From assembly GCA_003249225.1 (NCBI GenBank), contig QKJQ01000027.1, positions 1-64,000 on the forward strand: 64,000 bases of DNA, given 5' to 3'. Below the pieces are notes generated by a model that saw only the letters and a program-made list of their open reading frames with translations, did no database searches and had not been told where the DNA came from. This document shows, in pieces, positions 50,620 through 61,253 of the stretch (its first letter is position 1; the number at the start of each line of letters is the position of its first letter). Position numbers and translations under genes: made by a program. The stretch is from Clostridia bacterium. GTDB taxonomy: Bacteria > Bacillota > Clostridia > Lachnospirales > Lachnospiraceae.

Positions 50620-51882
50620 TTACCATCTTGTAGAACGCACAAGATCCTTAACGGAAATCGATACATTATGCTGAATCGGTTTCCATTCAACTTTTTTAAA
50701 CAAGGAAACAAAGGATATCGGGATATAAGTGAACATAAAGAAAGGGAATGTAAAGACATACAAAATCTTTTTTAAAGAACTGCATTTTATTCTGTTGCGT
50801 TCCGTTATCATAGTAATGCCTCCTAGAACGAACAATAACAAATATGCATTTAAAATTGTAAGCGCCAGAGATGGCAGAAAGACGTTCCAATTAGTGGAAT
50901 GCGTTATAAGACCTTTGATTGCAACGGTTGAATTGATTAAAAAACTCGCTGCCGTAAGAATAATTGCCGGAAGTATCGTCATTGTCATATCAAAACAAGA
51001 CATTCCTTTTGAGGATACAATTCCTTTGAGCAGTCTGATGCCATACTTTTGAAAGACCTGCAGGTACCCTCTTGCCCACCGAAGTCGTTGTCTCCATGAT
51101 TGCCGAAAGCTGACCGGCTGTTCATCATAGAGTATGGCGTCATGACAATACCCAATCTTTTCTCCGTCAAGCAGTTGGTCTATGGAAAATTCAATATCCT
51201 CAGTGAGGAGGAAATGCTTCCAGCCTCCATTTTTCTCAATTACTTCAGCACTTACAAGAAATCCGGTGCCAGAGACAGCACAGGCATTTCCCAGCAGCAT
51301 TCTGGCATGATTCAGATATTCCGATTCGCGAAGGAACCATAAAGCATACCCGGCTGAAATCCAGTTATCACCAAAGTTCTTTGAATTCCTGTACGAAGTC
51401 AGTATCTTTGAGCCCGCCGAAAAGGATTTGTTCATTTCACGGATGTATCGTTTATCAAGGAGATTATCTGCATCAATGATAAAGTATCCTTCATACCGTT
51501 CAAAAACTCCTTCTTCCCGGATCCTGTCCAGCAAATATTCCAGTGCATACCCTTTTCCTACCTTCTTCAGGTTGTTTCGTTCATAACATATTGCCCCAAG
51601 ACTCGATGCAATTGATGCCGTTGCGTCTGTACAGTTATCTGCAACAACATAGATATCAATGTATTCTTTGGGATAATCCTGTTGATGAATGCTTTCAATC
51701 AGCTGCCCTATTACTTTTTCTTCATTCCTTGCAGAAATCAGTACTGCATATTTATGTGGCGCTGCCTCCTGTATCTTTTTCTTTTTCTTGAAGATCGTTA
51801 CTGCAATGTAGAAGAATTGATAGGAATAGCATAAGGTAAATACGATACCTATTATTACGTTTATTTTTTCAATACTGGTCAT
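50620..51882 (-). CDS. Processive membrane glycosyltransferase family 2
   Basis: A 420-residue synthase like hyaluronan, cellulose and poly-GlcNAc (IcaA) synthases. One N-terminal helix (about 9-31), a cytoplasmic GT2 domain (about 45-280) and three or four C-terminal helices. Active-site motifs are VVADNCTDAT, IDADNLLD, TEDIEFS and QRLRWARG (the QxxRW acceptor motif), all intact. It probably builds and exports a surface polysaccharide. Partner genes for the polymer are not nearby, so the sugar is unknown. Confidence 0.87.
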   Translation of the reverse strand: MTSIEKINVIIGIVFTLCYSYQFFYIAVTIFKKKKKIQEAAPHKYAVLISARNEEKVIGQLIESIHQQDYPKEYIDIYVVADNCTDATASIASSLGAICYERNNLKKVGKGYALEYLLDRIREEGVFERYEGYFIIDADNLLDKRYIREMNKSFSAGSKILTSYRNSKNFGDNWISAGYALWFLRESEYLNHARMLLGNACAVSGTGFLVSAEVIEKNGGWKHFLLTEDIEFSIDQLLDGEKIGYCHDAILYDEQPVSFRQSWRQRLRWARGYLQVFQKYGIRLLKGIVSSKGMSCFDMTMTILPAIILTAASFLINSTVAIKGLITHSTNWNVFLPSLALTILNAYLLLFVLGGITMITERNRIKCSSLKKILYVFTFPFFMFTYIPISFVSLFKKVEWKPIQHNVSISVKDLVRSTRW

Positions 51883-51930
51883 TCTCTTCTTTCACCTCAT
51901 TTACGTGTAACCGGCTTTGTTGCCACCAGT

Positions 51931-54015
51931 CTAAACTTCTTTGGCTACCTGTGGAAGAATAATTTCAGCTTTGAACAAATCTCCATCAAGTGACAAGGAA
52001 AACTCACCCTTTTGAAGTTCTGTAAGACTTTTTGCTATGGACAGACCCAGTCCGCTGCCTTCGGTCGATCTGGCACGGTCTCCTCGTGTAAATCGTTCCA
52101 TCAGCTCATCCGCTGAAATATTCAGCACATCTTTTGATACATTTTTTACTATTATATGAACTTTCATACCGTCATTAAATATATCAAAATAAATTCTTGT
52201 GTTATCCTGAGAATACTTACAGACATTACTTAAAAGATTGTCAATGACCCGCCATAAAAGCTTGCCGTCTCCCATAACAAAGCAAGGTTCTTCCGGTGAA
52301 TTTACGATTGGTCTCAGATTGCACTGATCCAGTCGTTCACTATATTCTCCAATGGTCTGGTTAATGATCTCGGTTACATTGATCGGCATTAATTCAACCG
52401 GAATGTTACCAGTCGATGCTTTGGAGGCTTCAACGACATCTTCTGTTAATTTTTTAAGTTTCGAAGACTGTCTTTCAAGAATCTCTAAGTATTCTTTTAC
52501 TTTTTCATTTTCTATCTCTTCCCGTTTGATCAGATCAATATAATTTATGATGGAAGTCAACGGTGTCTTGATATCATGTGATACATTGGTTATCAGCTCA
52601 GTTTTTAAGTGTTCGCTTTTCATTTTTTCTTCCACCGCTTTTGAAATACCAGTTCCTATGCAGTTAAGTTCTTCCGAACAATGTTTTACGGAAGAAAACA
52701 TGCTGTTCGTTGGAATTTTATATTCTGTATCTCCGGCTGCGATCCGCTCTGCTCCTTTTTTCAGATCATTCATTTGTGAAGTATAGATGCAGAGTAAAGT
52801 GAGAATAAGAATATGGAATAAAAGCCAGAAAAATGCTGCTAGTCCACCGTAACCGCCGGTCAGCATCACAGTAATAATAAAATTGCACATTGCTGCCAGA
52901 CCAAAAAGTAAAATGGTTTTCCATAAGGACGGAAGCTTATAAAAAATTCTCTTTATAGTTCCAAAAAACTTCCGGTTCATTTTTATAAACAGCATCAGAC
53001 AGAAGAATACAAAGGTATTTCGGTACATCTTACCAAGTTTTAATCTGCTGGCGGTCGTCATACAAAGTGCCAGTAAAAGAAAAATGACGACGGTTCCGCA
53101 GAGCAGTATCAATAATCCATTTACAGGAAGCGTATTAAGGCTCGCTGATTCCAGTATTTCACTCGTACATAATATAATAAGTGCAACCATTCCTACTATA
53201 ATACCCAGGTAAATATCATAAGGTATTTTATCCTGCAGATTGGGTCTGATTTCATCCGATTGCCTTCTGTGTCCTGCGGAGCACATAAGATATATGAATA
53301 AAAGAACTGCAATCACAAAAGAGATCAGACAAAGTATAATTGCATCATAACGATACAGAAAAGCTTCTTCATAGAACTTCGCAGGCAGGGAATACCTGTC
53401 ATCCGCACTGATGGGATCCGCCAAAGCATAGAATAGAGAATACTCTTTCAGTTCAAGATTCGAAACTTCAACTATGGATGATTCATATTCATCAACAAAA
53501 TAAATTATCCCATTTTGTATATAATAGAATCCATTGTCTGTATAATATTGATAATCTTCTCCATAATAGAAAAAGAACTCACCATTAGCAAAAAAACAGG
53601 TATGGACAATGTAACGTGATTCCGGTATGGAGGTATCCGGATTTTCTGTATTTGTTAAAACAAGCTGATTCTCTTCATCGAGTACCTTGAAAATGAAATT
53701 TGTCTTATCAGCTGAATACATTTTCTTAAAGGCAGCAAGGTTGTATCCTTTATCTCTGGTTCCTTCCGGCTGTATATACCAGTATACATAAGTATTAAAT
53801 ACATCACGCGCGTCATCATACATCCATCCGTTCACAAGCCCTGATTCATCCAGCGGTACCAGATTTCCCGAATAGTACCCCTCTTCCGACATAAGCACAA
53901 TTCCGACAGTACTCGCTACGGTTACCAGAGAAGTTACGATAAATAAAAGTGATGCAAAAACTTTAATCACCAGACTGTGAAAGGGACTTCCTGTTTTTTT
54001 ATCTTTATTGCGCAT
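51931..54015 (-). CDS. Sensor histidine kinase with extracellular domain and multi-helix membrane module
   Basis: A 694-residue kinase. Helix 1 (about 12-35), an extracytoplasmic region (about 36-220), five further helices (about 228-420), a HAMP-like linker (RIAAGDTEYKIP), then HisKA with VSHDIKTPLTSIINYIDL (His about 479) and an HATPase with NLLSNVCKYS and GSGLGLSIAK. The signal is unknown. It follows its response regulator by 86 bases on the same strand. The unusual six-helix input half sets it apart from simple PhoR/VanS kinases. Confidence 0.92.
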   Translation of the reverse strand: MRNKDKKTGSPFHSLVIKVFASLLFIVTSLVTVASTVGIVLMSEEGYYSGNLVPLDESGLVNGWMYDDARDVFNTYVYWYIQPEGTRDKGYNLAAFKKMYSADKTNFIFKVLDEENQLVLTNTENPDTSIPESRYIVHTCFFANGEFFFYYGEDYQYYTDNGFYYIQNGIIYFVDEYESSIVEVSNLELKEYSLFYALADPISADDRYSLPAKFYEEAFLYRYDAIILCLISFVIAVLLFIYLMCSAGHRRQSDEIRPNLQDKIPYDIYLGIIVGMVALIILCTSEILESASLNTLPVNGLLILLCGTVVIFLLLALCMTTASRLKLGKMYRNTFVFFCLMLFIKMNRKFFGTIKRIFYKLPSLWKTILLFGLAAMCNFIITVMLTGGYGGLAAFFWLLFHILILTLLCIYTSQMNDLKKGAERIAAGDTEYKIPTNSMFSSVKHCSEELNCIGTGISKAVEEKMKSEHLKTELITNVSHDIKTPLTSIINYIDLIKREEIENEKVKEYLEILERQSSKLKKLTEDVVEASKASTGNIPVELMPINVTEIINQTIGEYSERLDQCNLRPIVNSPEEPCFVMGDGKLLWRVIDNLLSNVCKYSQDNTRIYFDIFNDGMKVHIIVKNVSKDVLNISADELMERFTRGDRARSTEGSGLGLSIAKSLTELQKGEFSLSLDGDLFKAEIILPQVAKEV

Positions 54016-54101
54016 GTTTTTACTCCTTATGTAATAATATGTATTTATTTAACATATAAAGAACGAACTTCAACTTTTCCATTACTTTCCCGGATACTCA
54101 A

Positions 54102-54782
54102 TTACATTTTATATCCCTGTCCCCAAACTACTTTGATAAAACGCGGGTCCGCAGGGTTAATCTCAATTTTCTCCCGCAAATGCCGTATATGAACTGCAAC
54201 GGTACTTTCTGCTCCCGGTACCGAATCGTTCCATACCTTTTTATAGATCTGAAGCGATGAAAACACTTTTCCGGGGCTTTGCATTAGTAATTTTAAGATT
54301 TCATATTCTGTCGGGGTTAGGTTGACCTCCTCTCCCGTAACGAATACTGTTTTAGCGTTATCATCCAGATGTATTCCCTGATATTCCAGTACCGATGTCT
54401 CTCTCACTGCTCCTCCAAAACTCATATATCTGCGAAGCTGGGCTTTGACGCGCGCAATCAGTTCCACTGGATTAAAAGGTTTTGTAACATAGTCATCTGC
54501 TCCGATGTTAAGTCCAAGCACCTTATCGGTGTCTTCGCTTTTTGCTGTCAGTAAGATAACCGGAACATTGGTCAGCTCCCTCAGCTTAGCTGTCGCAGTG
54601 ATTCCATCCATTTTCGGCATCATGATATCCATTAAAACAAGATGAATCTCATTGTTCCGAATGAGTTGCAGAGCTTCTTCTCCATTGGTAGCTTCCAGTG
54701 TCTGGTATCCTTCCGCTGTCAGATAAATGCGCAGAGCTGATACAATATCAGGTTCATCATCACATAGTAGTATTCGATACAT
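54102..54782 (-). CDS. OmpR/PhoB-family response regulator
   Basis: A 226-residue regulator. The receiver has DD at 8-9, the phosphorylated D52 in LVLMDIMMPKMDG, Thr in ILLTAKSED and Lys in YVTKPFNP. The winged-helix output domain ends with VAVHIRHLREKIE and VWGQGYKM. The start at 54782 follows GGAGAATGG; a longer frame to 54839 has no site. It is paired with the kinase downstream and probably controls its own promoter through the direct repeats at 54965. Confidence 0.95.
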   Translation of the reverse strand: MYRILLCDDEPDIVSALRIYLTAEGYQTLEATNGEEALQLIRNNEIHLVLMDIMMPKMDGITATAKLRELTNVPVILLTAKSEDTDKVLGLNIGADDYVTKPFNPVELIARVKAQLRRYMSFGGAVRETSVLEYQGIHLDDNAKTVFVTGEEVNLTPTEYEILKLLMQSPGKVFSSLQIYKKVWNDSVPGAESTVAVHIRHLREKIEINPADPRFIKVVWGQGYKM

Positions 54783-54923
54783 GCCATTCTCCATGCCGCG
54801 TCTGTTTTCAGGAGCTGCTGTAAGGTTTTGGCGCAGCACAAAACCAAATTGAATGCTTCAACAAGCTCTCCTGTATGCTTCTTATATCCTGCAGCAGCAT
54901 ACCTTTCAACTGCTGTTGTATTT

Positions 54924-54952
54924 ATTGTAGGGCTTTTCCCATTAAATAAAAA
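54924..54952 (-). promoter_or_regulatory. Promoter of the two-component operon
   Basis: TTTTTA and TACAAT are 17 bases apart on the minus strand. The -35 is weak, which fits activation from the adjacent direct repeats. Confidence 0.5.
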
Positions 54953-54964
54953 GTAGGGAAAACG

Positions 54965-54982
54965 TTAAGATTTTTTTAAGAT
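54965..54982 (-). promoter_or_regulatory. Direct repeats, candidate OmpR-family operator
   Basis: Two copies of TTAAGAT on an 11-bp period, 12 bases upstream of the -35. The spacing of one helical turn is typical for tandem binding by PhoB/OmpR-type dimers. Confidence 0.5.
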
Positions 54983-54999
54983 ATTGTAAAATAAATCAG

Positions 55000-56376
55000 T
55001 TATACAGACTTTTTGATTTTCACAACCGTTTTTTTCCATATTCCCGAAAAATACAAAGCGATATAAACAAGAGATGATGCGCCATTACTGATAACGACCG
55101 ACAGCCATATGCTCTGTACACCCAGGTGAAACACGGACTCACAGATAAATAACGTTAAAAATCGGAATCCCCAAAGTCTCGATGCATCGACCAGCATATT
55201 TGCCATTGTGTGTCCGCTGCCCATGAACAGTCCATGGGTCGTGTTGTAAATACCGTTCGAGAAACACCAGAGTGCCAGAATACTTAAGAATTCTGCCGCA
55301 AGCGTAATTACTTTTTGATCACTTGAGAATATGGAAACCAGTGCTGTTGAGACCGGAGGACGTGATAAGATTAATCCTGCGATTAATAAGAACAGCGTTG
55401 ATATCAACATTGTCAGCAGATAACCCTGATTGGCCCGTTTCTGTTGTTTTGCTCCGATATTTTGTCCGACAACTATGGCAACCGCAGAACCCAGAGCATT
55501 GGATGGCATAGAAATCAACCCATTTACTTTGTTACCGATGCCATAGGCTGCCAGAGCGACTTTTCCATACTCCGCTACATTCTTACTCATTAACAGGAAT
55601 CCGATCTGCATCGTGCTTCCGCCAATGGCTGATGGCAGTCCAACTTTTAAAATTGCTTCCAGTTTTGTTTTATCGAATCGAAACCCTTTATAGCCAATGG
55701 AAAGCTCATGGTTAGCATTTAAAAGTGAAGACAAAGCAATGATTGCACAAGGAATTTTGGCAAATAAGGTTGCCAGGGCCGCTCCTGTAATCCCCCATTT
55801 AAAAACAATCATGAAAAGAGGATCAAGAATCAGGTTTAAGCCTATCCCAAGCAGATTTAAAAGCATGGGCTTCATGGTATTTCCCTGTGACTGGTTCACC
55901 GAAGTATATAAATTTATCATAAAGAGAAACGGCATATCAAGAATTATAATTCTAAGATATCGTATCGCCAGAGCTTCCACTATCTCATCTGCACCAAGCC
56001 AGTTCACTATATAAGGGGCACAAAGAAAGCAGATTGCAGCAAAGAACAGGGCAAATGCCATTGAGCACAGGAATAAATGATTTACCATTTCTTTTGCCTG
56101 TTTCATGTCTTTCGCTCCGACATATTGCGATATCAGAACAGAACCGGCGACAGTAATCCCTGCTCCCAGATTTAAAATAACATTCTGAACCGGTGTCACC
56201 AGTGTTATGGCGGCCATAGGATCTGTACCAATCCTGCCAAGCCAGTAGGTGTCCGTTAGATTATACATAGTCTGTATAAAATTATTCAAAACGATTGGCA
56301 TGGACAAAAGCAAAATAGCCTGAAGCAGATTCCCATGCAGTATTCGTTCTCTATTTTCCTGCTTTATTGGTTTCAT
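55000..56376 (-). CDS. MATE-family multidrug/Na+ efflux transporter
   Basis: A 458-residue transporter with twelve predicted helices in two MatE halves (about 18-178 and 240-400). The first half has MYNLTDTYWLGRIGTDPMAA and the second GIGNKVNGLISMPSNALGSA, the usual family segments. The substrate is unknown. It starts 13 bases after the dtd stop codon, so the two genes are likely co-transcribed. Confidence 0.92.
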   Translation of the reverse strand: MKPIKQENRERILHGNLLQAILLLSMPIVLNNFIQTMYNLTDTYWLGRIGTDPMAAITLVTPVQNVILNLGAGITVAGSVLISQYVGAKDMKQAKEMVNHLFLCSMAFALFFAAICFLCAPYIVNWLGADEIVEALAIRYLRIIILDMPFLFMINLYTSVNQSQGNTMKPMLLNLLGIGLNLILDPLFMIVFKWGITGAALATLFAKIPCAIIALSSLLNANHELSIGYKGFRFDKTKLEAILKVGLPSAIGGSTMQIGFLLMSKNVAEYGKVALAAYGIGNKVNGLISMPSNALGSAVAIVVGQNIGAKQQKRANQGYLLTMLISTLFLLIAGLILSRPPVSTALVSIFSSDQKVITLAAEFLSILALWCFSNGIYNTTHGLFMGSGHTMANMLVDASRLWGFRFLTLFICESVFHLGVQSIWLSVVISNGASSLVYIALYFSGIWKKTVVKIKKSV

Positions 56377-56389
56377 TTTTCACTCCCAT

Positions 56390-56821
56390 TTATAGTACGA
56401 TAGTAAATGGTCCTTCGTTAACCAGCGAAACTTTCATAGATGCCCCAAACTCTCCACTTTCTACGACAGGTACTCTTTTTTTGCACTCCGCTTTAAAATA
56501 CTCATATAGATTGTTTGCCAGTTCAGCTCCTCCGGCATCGACAAAACTTGGCCTATTTCCATGAGAACAATCTGCATACAAAGTAAACTGTGATATGATA
56601 AGAAGTTCACCATTCACCTGAGAAAGCGACAGATTCGTCTTCCCATTCTCATCTTCGAAGATACGAAGCTTTATCATTTTATCAATATACTTATCAGCTA
56701 TTTCTTTTGTATCTTCTTTCCCTACGCCAAGCAGTACCAAAAATCCTTTTCCAATTTTCCCAATACATTTCCCCTCAACAACAACCGACGCTTCTGAAAC
56801 TCTTTGAATTACTACTTTCAT
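56390..56821 (-). CDS. dtd: D-aminoacyl-tRNA deacylase
   Basis: Removes D-amino acids and misloaded glycine from tRNAs. The 143-residue protein starts [13 protein letters not shown], carries the active-site [17 protein letters not shown] and ends with [10 protein letters not shown], a close variant of the NxGPVT motif. The start at 56821 follows AGGGGTG; twelve extra codons of a longer frame are rejected. It forms a unit with the MATE gene. Confidence 0.93.
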   Translation of the reverse strand: MKVVIQRVSEASVVVEGKCIGKIGKGFLVLLGVGKEDTKEIADKYIDKMIKLRIFEDENGKTNLSLSQVNGELLIISQFTLYADCSHGNRPSFVDAGGAELANNLYEYFKAECKKRVPVVESGEFGASMKVSLVNEGPFTIVL

Positions 56822-57024
56822 TTTACACACCCCTAATTCCCTTTTATTCGTTATCATATACCAGCCGGCTTTTTCCCGGTATGAATAGCCCGATACACAG
56901 CTACGGATTGAAAATATAACACTAGGTTATATCCTAACATATTGACTTTATTACTGCAATAAACATGATGATATAATATTTCCAGAATAGCGAATTACAC
57001 TTATTTATGTAGGTGCATTATAAA

Positions 57025-57054
57025 TTTAAAAAGCCCGGCATTTCTTGCCGGGCT
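57025..57054 (-). terminator. Terminator of pflBA
   Basis: AGCCCGGC and GCCGGGCT around a 7-base loop, then TTTTTAAATTT on the minus strand, 13 bases past the pflA stop codon. Confidence 0.9.
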
Positions 57055-57067
57055 CAATGATTTCCTA

Positions 57068-57790
57068 TTATTTCATTTTTAAATCATTCCATACGTTATA
57101 CAATGAATCGATCAATTCTTTTCCAGCCTCTGGTGTCACCTTTAACGGAAATTCAAGATTCATTTCCTGATACTTTTCAAGACATAGTTTCCTAAACGGA
57201 AGCAGTTCCAGTTTTTCAATGCAGGTTATATCTTTGGTAAGCTGATAAAGTCTCTCCATCTCTTCTGCTTTATCATTCAGGCCAGGAACAATGACCATAC
57301 GTATCCAGGTAGTTATCTTATACTTCTCAAGCTGATCAAGAAAGGTCACTACTGCTTCCATCGGAATTCCAGTGAATTCTTCATATGCCTCCGGTATGGT
57401 GAATTTAACATCCAGCAGGCAAAGATCCGTAACTTCCAGCAACTCTTTGATTTTTTCTTCTTCCATACAGCCAAAACCGGACGTATCGAGCGCTGTGTGG
57501 ATCTTATTCTTTTTACATAGCCGGAACAGCTTTGTTGTGAATTCGATCTGATTCAATGCTTCTCCGCCTGATACAGTTATCTGCGGCTGTTTGCCATAGT
57601 AAGCACGATACCGTAATACTTTCTCAACGATATCTTCCGGTTCTGTCAAAATTCCTGTATTCTTATCCCATGTGTCCGGGTTATGACAATATATACATCT
57701 GGCAAAACAACCCTGCAGGAATACAACGAACCGAATACCCGGTCCGTCAACCGTTCCCATAGTCAGATAGGAATGAATTCGTCCGCTCAT
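57068..57790 (-). CDS. pflA: Pyruvate formate-lyase activating enzyme
   Basis: Radical SAM enzyme that creates the glycyl radical on PflB. The [4Fe-4S] motif is CFARCIYCHNPDTW (about 29-42), and VSGGEALNQ is the GGE motif that binds SAM. Length 240 is typical. It follows pflB with only 2 bases between, so the pair is co-expressed. It functions only under anoxic conditions. Confidence 0.96.
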   Translation of the reverse strand: MSGRIHSYLTMGTVDGPGIRFVVFLQGCFARCIYCHNPDTWDKNTGILTEPEDIVEKVLRYRAYYGKQPQITVSGGEALNQIEFTTKLFRLCKKNKIHTALDTSGFGCMEEEKIKELLEVTDLCLLDVKFTIPEAYEEFTGIPMEAVVTFLDQLEKYKITTWIRMVIVPGLNDKAEEMERLYQLTKDITCIEKLELLPFRKLCLEKYQEMNLEFPLKVTPEAGKELIDSLYNVWNDLKMK

Positions 57791-57792
57791 AA

Positions 57793-60027
57793 TTATAATT
57801 CCTCGTGGAAGGTCCTGCTGATGACTTCTTTCTGCTGTTCAATCGTCAGCTTATGGAAGTTCACAGCGTAGCCGGATACCCGTATGGTCAGGTTCGGATA
57901 CAGTTCCGGATTCTCGAACGCTTCGATCAGTTTTTCTCTTCGCAGTACATTTACATTGATGTGATGTGCACGGTTATGGAAGTAACCATCCAGTATGGTG
58001 ACCAGATTCTTGATCTGGATATCTTTTTCTTTTCCAAGAGCTCCCGGTGTTATGGAAAATGTATTGGATATACCGTCTCGGCAGCAGTCATACGGAAGTT
58101 TTGCCACAGAATTCAAAGAAGCAATGGCACCGTTCTTTTCTCTGTTATGCATCGGATTTGCGCCCGGTGCAAATGGTTCCCCTTTCTTTCTTCCGTCTGG
58201 GGTAGACCCTGTTTTTTTGCCATATACAACATTGGATGTAATCGTAAGAACTGACAACGTATGCTCTGCATTACGGTAGGTCGGTGTTTTTTTCAATTCG
58301 TCCGAAATATCGCGAACAACACGGATCGCGATGCTGTCCACTCTTTCGTCGTCGTTACCAAAGGTTGGAAAGTCTCCTGCCGTCTCAAAGTCAACGATAT
58401 ATCCATTCTCATCCCGGATTGTCTTGACTTTTGCATATTTAATAGCACTGATCGAATCAGTTATAACAGAAAGTCCAGCAACACCAAAGGCCATGAAACG
58501 GTGAACATCGGTATCATGCAGCGCCATCTGTGTCTTTTCGTAGGCATATTTATCATGCATGTAATGAATGACGTTCATCGTATTCACATATAGTTCGCAC
58601 AACCAGGCGCGATACGTGGTCCATCGCTCCATCACAAGATCGTAATCCAGATAATCTCCCGGATATACTTCTTCCTGTGGTCCGATCTGAAGGTTACTTA
58701 CATTATCATATCCACCATTCAAAGCAAGTAACAATAGCTTTGGCAGATTGCATCTTGCGCCAAAGAACTGCATCTGTTTTCCGATAACCATGGCAGATAC
58801 ACAGCAGGCGATACCATAGTCATCACCATAGATCAGACGCATCAGATCATCGTTCTCATATTGAATGGAATCGGTATCTATGGATACCTTACTGCAGAAT
58901 TCCTTGAATCCTTCCGGCAGCTGTTCAGACCATAAAACCGTCAGATTTGGTTCCGGAGCTTCCCCCATGGTATAGAGTGTGTTTAAGAAACGGAATGAAT
59001 TCTTTGTTACCAAAGTCTTTCCATTCTCACGCATACCACCCAGAACTTCTGTGATCCACATCGGATCGCCGGCAAATAACTCATTGTATTCCGGTGTACG
59101 AAGATGTCTTGCAGAACGAAGCTTCATAACAAAATCATCGACCAGCTCCTGTGCCTGCTCTTCGTTAAGGATTCCTCTTGCAAAATCCCTTTCAATGTAT
59201 ATGTCAAGAAACGTACTGACACGTCCAAGTGACATTGCCGCACCGTTTTGTTCCTTGATGGCTGCCAGATATCCAAAGTAAAGCCACTGAAAAGCTTCTT
59301 TTGCTGTATCAGCTGGCTCACTGATGTCAAAGCCGTACATTTTCGCCATCTCTTTTAATTTCACAAGGAAGCTGATCTGCTGATATAACTCTTCCGACAG
59401 GCGAATGTTATCCGTCTCCATAAGACGCAGCCCGATTTTTCTTTTATCATCTTCTTTTTCTTTTATTAATATATCAACACCATATAATGCTATACGTCTG
59501 TAATCCCCGATAATTCTTCCCCTGCCATAAGAATCCGGCAGTCCGGTAATAATACCGATTTTTCTTGCTAAACGCATTTCATCATTATAAGCGCGAAAGA
59601 CCCCATCATTATGCGTAGTACGATAACTAAAATACTCTTCTATCTTATCTCCCATTTTATATCCATAGGATTCGCATGCTGTTCTTGCCATACGGATTCC
59701 GCCAAATGGATTCACCCCGCGTTTTAAAGGTGCATCGGTCTGATATCCAACAATCAGTTCATTCTCTTTGTCAAGATATCCCGGCTGGTAATTGGTAAGA
59801 GACGAAACTGTATTGGTATCAATATCAAGAACACCGCCCTTTTCCATCTCTTTCACACATAAATCTTCCAATTTGCCATACAGATTTTTAGTACGGGACG
59901 TTGCCTCTTTCAAAAAGGTGGCATCACCTTCATATGGTGTATAGTGCGAATGAATAAAATCTTTAACATTGATCTTCTCCATCCACTTTCCTTCTTGAAA
60001 TCCGTTCCACTGTTGAAAAGAATACAT
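57793..60027 (-). CDS. pflB: Formate C-acetyltransferase (pyruvate formate-lyase)
   Basis: Converts pyruvate and CoA to acetyl-CoA and formate, the central anaerobic pyruvate reaction. The 744-residue enzyme has the catalytic cysteine pair in [20 protein letters not shown] and the radical glycine in [12 protein letters not shown] near the C terminus. The start at 60027 follows AGGAGG, and [19 protein letters not shown] aligns with the E. coli N terminus, so a later ATG is not needed. It leads pflBA. Confidence 0.97.
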   Translation of the reverse strand: MYSFQQWNGFQEGKWMEKINVKDFIHSHYTPYEGDATFLKEATSRTKNLYGKLEDLCVKEMEKGGVLDIDTNTVSSLTNYQPGYLDKENELIVGYQTDAPLKRGVNPFGGIRMARTACESYGYKMGDKIEEYFSYRTTHNDGVFRAYNDEMRLARKIGIITGLPDSYGRGRIIGDYRRIALYGVDILIKEKEDDKRKIGLRLMETDNIRLSEELYQQISFLVKLKEMAKMYGFDISEPADTAKEAFQWLYFGYLAAIKEQNGAAMSLGRVSTFLDIYIERDFARGILNEEQAQELVDDFVMKLRSARHLRTPEYNELFAGDPMWITEVLGGMRENGKTLVTKNSFRFLNTLYTMGEAPEPNLTVLWSEQLPEGFKEFCSKVSIDTDSIQYENDDLMRLIYGDDYGIACCVSAMVIGKQMQFFGARCNLPKLLLLALNGGYDNVSNLQIGPQEEVYPGDYLDYDLVMERWTTYRAWLCELYVNTMNVIHYMHDKYAYEKTQMALHDTDVHRFMAFGVAGLSVITDSISAIKYAKVKTIRDENGYIVDFETAGDFPTFGNDDERVDSIAIRVVRDISDELKKTPTYRNAEHTLSVLTITSNVVYGKKTGSTPDGRKKGEPFAPGANPMHNREKNGAIASLNSVAKLPYDCCRDGISNTFSITPGALGKEKDIQIKNLVTILDGYFHNRAHHINVNVLRREKLIEAFENPELYPNLTIRVSGYAVNFHKLTIEQQKEVISRTFHEEL

Positions 60028-60072
60028 TCATCATCCTCCTAAAATACAACCTGTTACATTTGTTTCGTAATC

Positions 60073-60101
60073 ATTATAGAGTTAACTTACCCTTTTTGCA
60101 A
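60073..60101 (-). promoter_or_regulatory. Promoter of pflBA
   Basis: TTGCAA and TATAAT are 17 bases apart on the minus strand; transcription near 60066 gives a leader of about 38 bases. Confidence 0.78.
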
Positions 60102-60127
60102 CGTTTAAGTCACAAGAAATAAAAGAA

Positions 60128-60186
60128 AAGGGATTTATGTTAATAAGAGAATCAACTGCATTCCCTATATTTACATAAATCCCTAT
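60128..60186 (-). terminator. Terminator of the nudix-pyrC-pyrF operon
   Basis: AGGGATTTATGTAA pairs with TTAACATAAATCCCT (one bulged base) across a long loop, then a T-rich run on the minus strand. It follows the pyrF stop codon by 7 bases and lies just upstream of the pflB promoter. Confidence 0.82.
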
Positions 60187-60192
60187 TGATTA

Positions 60193-61119
60193 CTATTTCG
60201 TTACCAATGCTCCCATGATATCATCTCTCATGTCGATAACAGCCTGTCTTGCAGCGTCAGCAAAACCTGTCTCACCGTATTTCTCATACCCCGGCTGTTT
60301 GTACGCAGCAATGATTCCTCTTGATGAATTCACGATTGCTCCAAGTCCGTCAGAGTTAAAGTAAGGTTTCAGATCTTCCGCTTTCCCACCCTGTGCACCG
60401 TATCCCGGTACCAGAATGTAGCTCTTTGGCAGAATCCGTCTCATTGCTTTGCCAATCTCCGGATAGGTAGCACCAATTACGGCACCAATGTAGCTGTAAT
60501 CAGTTCCCATGCACTGCTGTCCCCACTGGTCCACCATCTCGGCTACAACCTTGTACAATGGTCTTCCACCGGTAAGCTGATCCTGAAATTCACCGCTGGA
60601 AGGATTTGAGGTCTTAACAAGTATAAAGAGACCTTTCTTTTCCTTTTTGCACACATCTACGAACGGTGCCACACCGTCTGTACCAAAGTATGGATTCACT
60701 GTAATAAAATCTTCATTAAATACCGGACATCGATTATTTCCTACCTGTGCCATTCCAAGATGACCAATTGCATATGCTTCTGAGGTAGAACCGATATCTC
60801 CTCTTTTTACATCGCCAATTACAACCAGGTCTTTTGACCGTCCATAATCGATCGTCTTTTTAAATACGATGAGACCCGGAATACCAAACTGCTCATACAT
60901 TGCAATCTGCGGTTTTATCGCCGGAACCAAATCAAAAGTCGCATCAATCAGCGCTTTGTTGTACTGCCACACTGCTTCTGCAGCTCCTTCTAAAGTCTCA
61001 CCTAATTTTTCGAAAGCTTCTTTCTTTATATGCTCCGGAATATAACTGAGCATCGGATCAAGACCTACCACGATCGGTGCTTTTGTATCCTCGATTTTAT
61101 GAATTAGTTTCTGTATCAT
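60193..61119 (-). CDS. pyrF: Orotidine 5'-phosphate decarboxylase, type 2
   Basis: Last step of UMP synthesis. The 308-residue length, longer than the E. coli type, is that of the second PyrF group. VVGLDPMLSYIPEH is the N-terminal phosphate region and VVIGDVKRGDIGSTSEAYA holds the catalytic DxKxxD. VPGYGAQGG is the phosphate-binding loop. AAGGGGGAA precedes the ATG. It follows pyrC by 134 bases, a gap with no terminator. Confidence 0.95.
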   Translation of the reverse strand: MIQKLIHKIEDTKAPIVVGLDPMLSYIPEHIKKEAFEKLGETLEGAAEAVWQYNKALIDATFDLVPAIKPQIAMYEQFGIPGLIVFKKTIDYGRSKDLVVIGDVKRGDIGSTSEAYAIGHLGMAQVGNNRCPVFNEDFITVNPYFGTDGVAPFVDVCKKEKKGLFILVKTSNPSSGEFQDQLTGGRPLYKVVAEMVDQWGQQCMGTDYSYIGAVIGATYPEIGKAMRRILPKSYILVPGYGAQGGKAEDLKPYFNSDGLGAIVNSSRGIIAAYKQPGYEKYGETGFADAARQAVIDMRDDIMGALVTK

Positions 61120-61253
61120 TTGTGTTCCCCCTTATCTTGTTTTTGCTGATTCTACTTTATATCTACACAGATGTACCTGCAGATTACCTTCTGCTGTTCC
61201 TACTGTTTAAATACTGTTTATTCGTTTTATTTTTTGCATTTTACTATTATTAT

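Noticed and set aside
50547..50759. N-terminal extension of the deaminase gene to 50759
   Set aside because: The extra 71 codons overlap the glycosyltransferase gene, lack deaminase features, and a good ribosome site marks the start at 50546.
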